A stretch of DNA of 64,000 nt. Origin: Ilyonectria destructans (Eukaryota; Ascomycota; Sordariomycetes; Hypocreales; Nectriaceae). The notes under the pieces were generated by a model. It saw only the letters and a list, made by a program, of their open reading frames with translations, was not told where the DNA came from and ran no database searches. This document shows positions 55,407-64,000 of the stretch, piece by piece (position 1 is the first letter of the stretch; each line of letters starts with the position of its first letter). Location: the NCBI GenBank assembly GCA_020740775.1, contig JAHEWK010000005.1, positions 2,170,001-2,234,000 on the forward strand, written 5' to 3'. Made by a program: the position numbers and the translations under genes.

Positions 55407-57368
55407 ATGGAAACATACCCATCATCCACGAGCGGCCCGGTGCTCTTCTGCGGCTTCGTCCTGTGCATCTGCGCCTGGTGGTCACTGTTCCCGGCCGTCG
55501 AGGCAGGCCTGCGCAAGATCAACCCAACGCTCTACCACCGCCTCGACAGCGAGTCCCGCACCAAGAAGCTTCTACCCATGATTATGATGGCGATGCGCGT
55601 GGTGCTCGGTGTCCTCGTCACTTTTCCCTCGTGTTCCTATGCTGCCCTCACCACTCCTTGGGGCGTTGACAAGCAGCTCTCGCGCGCGGGCGATATCTGC
55701 GTTGCGTCCCAGTTGACTGTGTGGGCGACTGAGTTGGGAATGATCAGAGACTACTCACCCGAGTTGTTCGTGCACCATCTCGTCTGTCTCCTGGTCTCAA
55801 TCAACGTGGTGCTCAGTCCGCCGATTCACCAGATCAAGATGTTGTACATCTTGTTTGCATCGCAGCTCGGAGATCTGGGACCGGGGACGATTGTCGTCCT
55901 CAAGATGGCCGGACTGAGACCTGACTCGTCCAAAGTAATGTACGGCGTTGTGCTGGCGTCGACCTGCTGGCTCGTCATGTCCAAAGTTGGCACTGGGTTT
56001 TGGTCCGTTGGAAACGCTCTGCAGTCCCCATATCAGATTGCCGATTGGGCCTGGGCGTTCTGTGTCCTATTTTGGGCCTTGTACTCCCTCTTTGGAGCGT
56101 ACCGGAACCTGAAGTGGCTCAAGATAGTCAAAAGCAATCCCCTCCGCCCATACAGCATCGTCTGCTTCAACAGGGTGACTGTCCCTACGTCTCACATATT
56201 CCTTGGGACGGCCTTTGGCACGACTCTTCTGTCTACGCTTTTCATCTACGGCATGAATCACACCGAATTCCTCACATCCTCTGATTTGACCAAGCTGCCT
56301 TTCCTTGGTCTGTTGGGGGTTAGCCTGGGTCTGACAAGTGCCATGGGAATGAGGGCTGTGTATCCTGTCAAGGCTTCTCAAACAGACCCATGGGGACGAG
56401 ATCTGTATCTTCACTACGGAATGCTCGTCGTCGCCGGGTGGACGTACTCCATTTCCAGCTCAACGCTAGATATTGGGAGATCGGCAATCCTGGGTGCGCT
56501 GGCACTCAATGTGCCTCTCTTTCAAACCCTTGCCAAGGTTTCTTACTACTACTCCATCAAGGACGCTGCAACACACTTCCTGCCTCCCGACCCTGAAGCC
56601 GAAGATGAGAAACCCATCCTCGTGGCACCCGCCTTGGCCAAACTTGACAAAACAGCGACCAAGGCACATCTTGGTGTGGCACGCGCAAACTTGACAATCT
56701 TTCTCATCTCCGTCGCTCTCTTGGCTTGCAAGGTCTTGAACCTGACCGAGGCTGGCACGTTGGCCTTGGGAGCCTCGCTTATAAGCCAGCTAATTCGAAG
56801 TCCCGGTATGATCTACGATTCCCTTAGCGACTCAAAGGTTGCGCCCTTTCTACACGCCTTGCTTACGAGCGTAGGGGTTGCCATTGAACTATCGATTCTC
56901 GTTTACGAGCTTGCTGCGCGCCAGCTGCGCTCCGACAACGCCTCCTACTCGGGCATCATCTCCGACTACGCTCTCGTCGGCGCCGTCATTGCAGCTGGCT
57001 TCGCTTCGGAAGTACTCCTTGCGGGCAAGCAAAAGACTCGCAGGCCAGCATCGAAATCCGCAGCAGCCGATGCCAGGCCCAAGAAGAGTCAAATCATGAG
57101 CCCCATGGTCTTTTCCATTCTCTGCGTCTTCGTCACACAATGCTTCATGGCGAAGGAGGTGATTCGGTACTCCGGGCCGCAGGTCTTGCAAGACCCGGGT
57201 GTCTGGTTCAAAAACTTCCGGGACATTCTTACCAGCCTGAAGGTGTGGGCGGCCGTCGTAGCCGCAGGTTCCATGCCTGTGGTGTTGTTCAAGGCCCTAG
57301 GCTTTGAGGCTGCCAGATCTCAGGAAGTGGTTGCGGAAGCTGAACCAGAAGAACTAAAGGCAAATTAA
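55407..57368 (+). CDS. Unrecognised large polytopic membrane protein
   Basis: Intron-less, 653 residues from ATG 55407, with about 13-15 predicted membrane segments. Examples are GPVLFCGFVLCICAWWSLF, YGVVLASTCWLVMSKVGTGF, FLGLLGVSLGLTSAMG, VWAAVVAAGSMPVVLF. A histidine pair in a membrane context (ELFVHHLVCLLVSIN, near residue 130) and the following LYILFASQLGDLG recall the TLC (TRAM-LAG1-CLN8) fold, so the N-terminal half may be TLC-like, but the homology is not secure. A polar loop near 395-425 (PPDPEAEDEKP) divides the protein into two halves. Lys-rich TRRPASKSAAADARPKKSQ forms another loop near 560-580. It shares a promoter region with an MFS exporter. Possible roles include lipid handling or transport. 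I do not assign a function. Confidence 0.85.
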   Translation: METYPSSTSGPVLFCGFVLCICAWWSLFPAVEAGLRKINPTLYHRLDSESRTKKLLPMIMMAMRVVLGVLVTFPSCSYAALTTPWGVDKQLSRAGDICVASQLTVWATELGMIRDYSPELFVHHLVCLLVSINVVLSPPIHQIKMLYILFASQLGDLGPGTIVVLKMAGLRPDSSKVMYGVVLASTCWLVMSKVGTGFWSVGNALQSPYQIADWAWAFCVLFWALYSLFGAYRNLKWLKIVKSNPLRPYSIVCFNRVTVPTSHIFLGTAFGTTLLSTLFIYGMNHTEFLTSSDLTKLPFLGLLGVSLGLTSAMGMRAVYPVKASQTDPWGRDLYLHYGMLVVAGWTYSISSSTLDIGRSAILGALALNVPLFQTLAKVSYYYSIKDAATHFLPPDPEAEDEKPILVAPALAKLDKTATKAHLGVARANLTIFLISVALLACKVLNLTEAGTLALGASLISQLIRSPGMIYDSLSDSKVAPFLHALLTSVGVAIELSILVYELAARQLRSDNASYSGIISDYALVGAVIAAGFASEVLLAGKQKTRRPASKSAAADARPKKSQIMSPMVFSILCVFVTQCFMAKEVIRYSGPQVLQDPGVWFKNFRDILTSLKVWAAVVAAGSMPVVLFKALGFEAARSQEVVAEAEPEELKAN

Positions 57369-59183
57369 TGCTATAATAATTTTTTAACTAGCCAACTTAA
57401 TTGATTATTTAATTTTGTATTAGTTTAAACGCTGTTCACTTCCCCTTCCTGTATGGCACATGATGAATCCTGCATGTAATTGCCCCCTTGTCGACATCAT
57501 CAAACCCCCCGCGTACGGCAAAATGGAGAAGATCGTCGCGTCCTGTTACAGCTGCACGGTGATTCTCAAAGGAGCCATAGAACTCCGGATAAGTTCATGG
57601 TTGGCTCAGAGATCTTCCATATTCTAACGGCGACCGGGACGTCACATCCACCACCTCGGTCGAGCAAGGTTGTCAAGCCTCCCCATGATCAACTCCATGT
57701 GCCAGGCATCCAACGGCCGCCGGGCCGCAAGCGTTTCCCGCGGCTGCCTCCCGATGCGGCCGTTGGTGGACGGTCCATGGTGTTGCTTCTCCCACCGGAG
57801 TGCCTACCCCTTCGCTGCGTCAACGTGGGTGTTCCATCAGGAGGGACCCCCTCAACGCAGGGCCGCGTGCGGCGGTTGTAGCCGCCCTGCAGCCATGCAC
57901 TTCCCCGGGTCTTGAATTGTAATTTCAGGCCTCACATGCAGAATCGGGGGGCTGCAAGGAGCACCTGGCGGTCTGGCGCCCGCTCCCGATATCCCGCGGC
58001 CTGATGTTCGAGCTGTCATCATTACCCCGTGGCTGACAGCACATCTTCGATCGCCTGAGAAAGCCACATCACACGACCATGTGCTGCTTTGCTGTCTGGG
58101 ACGCGGGCCGTTAGAGGAGGGAGGGTGCGGATCAACTCTTCACGTGGCGGTTGTGCCGCCGGAGGATTTGCACATGTGGACGCTAGAGGTACACGGAGGT
58201 TTACGGTACAAGGGACACTCCATGTTTCCATCTCCGGTGAGGTTTACCATACCTCGGCGAGATTTCTCGGTTTCTTGTCACTGCCTGCCACGAAACCGGG
58301 CCGTTTCCATGTCCCCGCATCAATGAGATGGTCGCAGACCGCAGACGACGAAACGACAGGCCATCTCCGCATCACCAGTCCCAACCCCAGCCTCGATCCC
58401 CGCGGTCACATGTTGCCCGTTCACCGACGGCCTCGCTGCAGAAAACCCCGGATGTTCAAGCCCATGACCGTCTTAATCTCCCGTTCGCGGGCCTTTCACC
58501 CGAACATTCGCCCCGACGACCTGTTCTTTGGGGGTGTTTGCGAAGGACGGCGCTATTTTTCCGTCTGCTGATGAGTGCGGTACACACCCCCATTCCCTCC
58601 CCCAAAGAGGCCACGGGTCAGCAGGGGGGATCAGAACCGCGGACTTGGGACTGGAATCGAATGAGGTTTCCGGGGTGGTCGATGTTACCCCATACCCCGG
58701 GCTCTGGACGCGGGGAAGTTGTCAAACGATGCCGTGTGGGTGGTGGCAGGGAATAGAACTAGCCTGATAGCAGAGATGAGAAACCTCGGATGGAAAAATT
58801 GCAAATGATAAATCCAATTAAATAATAAAATATTAAATGGTGATTGATATTATCATTAATGATCTGACCAAGACTTCCTTGACCAAGACCTAAGCGCGTA
58901 ACCAAGTGGCTGGCTAATCCCTTGTTCTCGCCCCAGAGAGAGTTCTGTGTTATTACACAAGGTAGTAGAATAAGCTTGACTACACGGCGTGGCAGAGTAT
59001 CATTGGGTCAGCTCAACTCAAATAGTGAGACAGATGGGAGGCGACATCATACACCGCCAGCCGATGACGACAGCACAGTCGCATATCGATTCTCGCTCTT
59101 GCCCATTGCTGTATCCTGGTGCCCACCCTTCCAGCCCTTTCTTCTGAGGCTCCCAATAACCCTCTCCAACACCGCTCCCCAGC
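57369..59183. other. Intergenic region with AT-rich islands
   Basis: 1.8 kb with no supported gene. Islands of nearly pure A/T at 57369-57430 and 58795-58865 bracket GC-rich sequence. Just after the second, a 15-bp direct duplication starting TGACCAAGAC occurs at 58865-58894. Confidence 0.5.
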
Positions 59184-59302
59184 ACATACGACCATAGCCC
59201 TCAGAAAATACAGGATCCCGTTTGCTCTCCCAGAGTCAAGCTGAGGAGCGCTTGAGTAGTAGCTAGGTCGGTGACGACTAGCGAATGCCGAGTGTTGTAT
59301 GT
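59184..59302 (+). rRNA. 5S ribosomal RNA gene, divergent copy
   Basis: 119 bp that align along their whole length with fungal 5S rRNA as I remember it: start ACATACGACCATAG, middle GGATCCCG ... GCTCTCCC, then AGTAGCTAGGTCGGTGACGA and AGCGAAT, end GTTGTATGT. The ends pair (ACATACGAC with GTTGTATGT). Helix II pairs CCTCAG with CTGAGG. The C-box-side stem pairs GCTAG with CTAGC. In these two stems the sequence differs from the usual one yet still pairs. Loop C reads CCGTTTGC where nearly all 5S RNAs have CCGTCCGN. A T-run (59311-59315) follows within 9 bp as the Pol III terminator. Single dispersed 5S genes are normal in filamentous ascomycetes. It is either a functional variant or a pseudogene caught early. 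Confidence 0.85.
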
Positions 59303-62300
59303 ATTCCTTCTTTTTGTCCTTTCGACGTAGTTGTGCTCTTCTTGTTCTCTGTCTCTGCATTCGTCATCCAAGTCATCCAATTCATGTGAGACGTCAGTGA
59401 GACGAATGGGGGCGGATGCCGAGACGTTGTCAGCAACAGACACCAAGGACAACAGGCAAACATAATGCAGAATAAAACGACAACATAATCATGATATGTA
59501 ATTCTTTGATTTCGGCGTTGCGATTTTGGTGACCTGCATGCAATCTTATTGACCAACTGTCCTGGGTTGTCTGAATCCTTTTTAGAACTGGATGTCTCAT
59601 CGACATATCCGTACCACAACCATGAGCGAGAAACAAGTGTGAGTCAAGATACTAGAGATGAACACCAAAGAGGGTTATTATACTAGCCACGAAGAGTCAA
59701 GGAAAGCGCGGCATCTATGATCCTCAGAGTCAGAGTAGCCGTTCACTAGAGAAATATCTTGGGTCAACTGGGAGCTTGATAGATTCATGAGACTGTCGAT
59801 GGGACTTGACATGACAACAAGAACTGCTTTACGGTACTTGAACTGGTCTGGGTTTAATATAATCGCTTCAAGTTATAATAACATGCCTCCCTTATGCAAA
59901 CTCATTGGCGTGGATAGGAAGCCATGCATGTAATATCGATACTCGGAGGCGGCGCAGATGAAAGAATCTATCATCATATGTGACAACCCCAGCCCCAGAG
60001 GGCATCACGCATCGGCCGTCTATTACAATACAATGTCACAGTCGTCATTCCAGTTCATTTTAATGTTCACAACATGTAGTTTAGCGCATCCTCAGCGAAC
60101 GTTGACAAAACGGACCGTTTCGACTTACACCAACCTTGACGTCAAAGTCGAAACGGAGGGCACGATGCATTTGACGCCACCACGATTTAATCGACAGACA
60201 ACAATAGCGCTAGAAAATAATTGAATTATAATATTCGATGATGACTCCGAGGCGGTGATCATCTGTTCAAAGGTGGCTGTCCCTACCCGAGTAGCTTCGG
60301 CAACTCGGTACTTTCGGTATTGATGACGGCAATTCAGCATTAGTTGCCATCGGCATCTAAGCGCGAGCGCAGCTGCCATCCGTCCAAGGCAGATGCACGC
60401 GCTGCTAAACCACACGTGGCGCTGATCCCACGGTCATCAAACCTACACGGCGATCTCACGCGACTGGGAGAAGGCTCATTGCCTGAGAGGGCTGCCTGGG
60501 GCAGAAGGCCTAATGCCGTTCTTCCCCAGCTTCTACGCGCGGGGACGGCTCCACGTGGCGGTCACGATGGAAGAAAATGGGGGTGACGGCGATCAAAGAT
60601 CAACCGGAATGGCCGCCAGAAGCGTGGTACATTGAATACCATCAGAGTCATGGAAAAGAACATACCCCCAAAGTGCAGACACCGACGAGCCGCAACTGAG
60701 ACACCCCCCCTCGGATCTGGACTGCGGCAGCGCAAGCGGACGACGAAACCGCCATCTCGAGCCACCTCTAATGAGGGAGTCATGAGGCGTCCCGAGAGCG
60801 AGGAGGGAGACGCCATGGCCACTTCCCGTGCCCCGGCGTAGCTGAGGACCGCCCGAGCGGCGGCGGAGAGACCTCCCAGTTCGCCTCGGGGGGCTAAACT
60901 TGCCCACACGCAGCGTCTTCCCGAGAGTCAGTGCCCTCGTGTCGGCCAAAGGGAGTTCTCCCCGAATTAGTAGGTCTTGACGCCGTGGTTTAAGGTTCAA
61001 CTCCGGTCTGACCAGCTCGCTCTCTCGCCGTCGCACTGACACATCGGGATTTGACATGGAGATTCGGAAAATAGCCATTTCCGCGTGGCTCTCCGGTTCG
61101 CGCACGGTTAGCTTGTCGCGTTGGATGAAGGTTTACGCAAGGCATCCGTCAACTTCGTAAACGATACAAGACAATTGGCTGCGGGAGATGACCATTTTGC
61201 TTGTGTTGGACATGTGACATGTAGGCAATTCTGGGGCTGCGTTGTCAATCTCCCAGCAGTATGGGACGACGTCTCTCGGTCGTTTGAATCCCCTGTTGTG
61301 GACCAGACTCGGCCCTTCTAGTCGGGCCTCCAGGCCCCATCCTCTCGCCCTGGCATCTCGTCGACATGCACCTAAAAGCCCTGTGAGGATGAGGACCCAG
61401 ACACCACGCGAATTTCACGTGTCGCTCGACTGCCGGAGAGATTCCCGCTTCGAGGGGGGCCCTAGTGTTGGGCTGGTAGCGCCAAACCTTGGGACACGGC
61501 GTGGTTGACCAAATTGGAACCGAGACGTTAGTCCTAGACGCCATGGCTCTGCAGTCGGTTCGAGGCGATTTGATGGTGTTGGGAGAGAAGAACCGACCAC
61601 GGACCGACCAACGACCGAGTGACGGGGCCCCACCCCGGGGGATCCGCGGATTGCCGGAAACAGCTACTAGCTCTCTGAGCGCTTTCATTGGCGACAAGTG
61701 GCTTAGCACCGCTGATGGAGGGCTGGTACAAGCGGTACTTCAGTGTGGTACCTGGGCCACGGCTTCGTTCGCCGTGGCTCACCTTGGAGCTAGCGACGGA
61801 CTCGTGTCCGGGGCCTTCACCGGAGCTCGAAAGTGTTCAGCGACTGCCTGAAGGGTGGTACTCCAAGCGCGCCACGGGAAATCTAGCGATGGGAGATCGG
61901 GTGGTCAGCGAAGCGACGGTTGGGGAGCGCGAAGCTGTAGCGTTGTGTTGTTGTTGGGGCTTGTGGTACAGCTACAACCGCACCCATCGCTTGGCTAATT
62001 TGGACTTTTTTTTTTGTGCGTTTAATCTCAGATCATGGTGGTTAAGGCCAACCCCCTTACGGAGTACACCTATTCGCCACAGACACCGTCGTACTCGTCT
62101 ACGCGTGCAAGTTGGGGCTTCTTCGGGGAATACGAAATGTCGGTCCGAGGAAGCAACCAAGATGTCAGCACTGTAGCGCGCAGCAAGTGGGTTAGTTGAC
62201 AGCGTTGGTGGATGGTCAATGCCTGTCTCACAAACGGTCACGATGGGGCTCTTACTCAGTTCCCCACTTTCCGAGATTTGGTCATGGAGAAGAAATGGAG

Positions 62301-64000
62301 AATTACGTGGTCGGGATTGCCGAAGCGAATGAGTCGGGTTGCACGGACGAGGTACTGCGTAGTGTGCTCCGCCAATCCACCAATCTGCCGAGTGTGTAAT
62401 ATGGGATTTCCGATATGGGTATTTCTGTTGTGTCATTTGCCAGTCACAAAACCAGAGGATGTCACGGGTGGGAAACTTGATAGGCCAATGGCCAAGCGTT
62501 TTTTGAGGGTCACAAGAAGAATGAGAAGGAAAAAAATTGCAGAGGGGAACAACAAAATAAAAAAGCGCAAGAGTGGGATGGATCTCTGGATCTGAGGGTG
62601 TGGTGGTGTCGGTGGTGGTGTCCTCGTTCATCCTAATCTGGCACCACCAAACCGTTGTCACCGCGTGATTAAGATTGGTTTTGATAGGGTGCGTTCACTC
62701 CCAGATGCTGGATGACGTGCCAGAGTGACAGGCTCCACCTGCGGGAGAAATATTCTAGAAACCCTTCCAAGGGCTGGCGAGTCAATCTTCCTGTTTACTT
62801 GGTGTGCATTGGGGGAGTCTCTGATTGGCCGTCATCATTGTGAAGGTGTTAAAGTGTTGAGTGTGTGTGCTCTCCCCCACTCGCTGAATCCGGTGGTTGG
62901 CAACCAGAATCAACCACTAGATCTGAGATATTACCAGCTTGGGTGTCGCCTATATCGGCCGCTGCAACCCTCTGTCACTGCTGTGCCTCAGCACGACTCT
63001 GCGCGCGTTCACTGGTACACCCCACCAACCCTTCCTTTTCCAACTTGTCCATTCCTCGCAAGTGGCTGCTGCAGCTTGGCAAGAATCAAGTCTTGAGATA
63101 CTGTTTCGGTCCTACTTCTCGTACATTACTAGAGTAGCCAAAGTATATCCCCTTACTAGTGTAACCGACAACGCATAGTTTCAAAGTCGCAACGTCACAA
63201 CAAACTCTCACTAGAACCCCCAAGACGAACGCCTCCCGATTATTTCCCCGCAAACAAGCTCGCAAATAAAGGCCTCACCTCATCCGGATGATGGACTTAG
63301 TTTGCCACCCGTCAATTCCAGATTTCGGCCCATAGCCATCGCGTGACGCCATGCGGATTCGAGGGCAGGATCCTCGATAGCAGATGGTCCGAGCCACAGG
63401 TCCCCAGATTATGACGTAGCTTTCTCCCCGCCATGTTGTCCCCGTTCCCACCCCATCGTGAAACCCCAGATCTGGATGTCGATTATGATGGCCGCAGATG
63501 GCACGCCAGAATCGCCAGCTTCTGGGCCCTGCATTGTTGACGCTTTTCAGCATCATCGTCATAGATACGGCCGCTCTTTTCAGTCCGAACTAATTTGCGT
63601 CGTAGCTGCAACCAGCTTAACTGTTTAGGCGACATGTTCCAACCCCACCACTGATCCAGCTCGAAGACACATTTCCCGTTTCGGCAATTCTCACGCTTAG
63701 GTTATTTTAACGATGGAATAGCATTCGGACTCGGCCGAGCACGGCGAGGTCAGCATTGACGTAACGCTGAACTCACCACTCCTAACCGGCGAACCTCCCT
63801 TATTGCTGTGCGAACACGTCGACCGCTTCGCATCCTGCAATCAACGTTGCGTTCAACTGCCCCCAAACCCGTCCTAAAAGTCGGTGAAGCAACAGTCATA
63901 AAGACAGAAGCTGAGATATTACAATCACAACCGCAACGGGTAGGTGCGCGCTGCGTGCAGCAGGCAGATTTGGGGGTGGAAACCGCGGCCAACCAGTCAC
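59303..64000. other. Gene-free right end
   Basis: 4.7 kb beyond the 5S gene without a recognisable gene. The longest frame (61972-62661 minus, 229 codons) shows no domain. The last 300 bp are C/A-rich with TGACGTAA at 63757-63764 (CRE-like) and look like the promoter or leader of a gene starting beyond the window, which I cannot confirm. Confidence 0.45.
59311..59315 (+). terminator. Pol III T-run terminator of the 5S gene
   Basis: Five T residues begin nine bases after the end of the 5S sequence, the usual RNA polymerase III stop. Confidence 0.7.

Noticed and set aside
61972..62661. 229-codon minus-strand frame.
   Set aside because: Long for chance, but no domain, signal peptide or sensible start. 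Kept only as part of the gene-free description.
1..64000. CRISPR arrays, bacterial operons, viral genes.
   Set aside because: Tandem repeats here are contiguous, without spacers. The genes have eukaryotic introns, and no viral protein was recognised.

Overview
The window reads as nuclear DNA of a filamentous ascomycete (Pezizomycotina, most likely a Sordariomycete). Supporting features are short introns (about 46-111 bp) with GTRNGT-type donors and CTRAC-like branch sites, Zn2Cys6 and 'fungal-specific' transcription factors, an NLR/STAND gene, an RTA1-family protein, and a single dispersed 5S rRNA gene. I built all gene models by hand from reading frame, splice signals and remembered family motifs. 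No database search was run.

Left part (1-20.8 kb): a truncated DUF4246 remnant on the minus strand; an NLR-type gene (serine-hydrolase, NACHT, ankyrin) split by one in-frame TAG; a six-exon nicotinamide-nucleotide adenylyltransferase; a secreted endonuclease/exonuclease/phosphatase-family enzyme; an unrecognised 606-residue charged repeat protein; and a five-exon DUF2461 protein.

Middle part (20.8-39.2 kb): the densest stretch. It holds ER Hsp70 BiP/Kar2 (six exons, HDEL end) with a decayed intron-less copy of a piece of it just downstream, a fungal-specific transcription-factor-domain protein with no zinc cluster, a short-chain dehydrogenase, the divergent housekeeping pair HBS1 (ribosome rescue GTPase) and CCT5 (chaperonin epsilon subunit), a Zn2Cys6 regulator of the Upc2-like type, and an RTA1-family membrane protein.

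Right part (39.2-64 kb): gene-poor. I can support only a CHY zinc-finger protein, a DHA2-type MFS transporter divergent from a large unrecognised polytopic membrane protein, and an unusual 5S rRNA gene. The rest is long intergenic sequence with AT-rich islands and short tandem repeats.

Themes: protein folding and translation quality control cluster in the centre (BiP, HBS1, CCT5). Membrane and drug-response functions appear twice (Upc2-like regulator facing RTA1; MFS transporter facing the polytopic protein). The observations most worth follow-up are the stop-split NLR, the intron-less transition-riddled BiP fragment, and the 5S variant with compensated stems but altered loop C.
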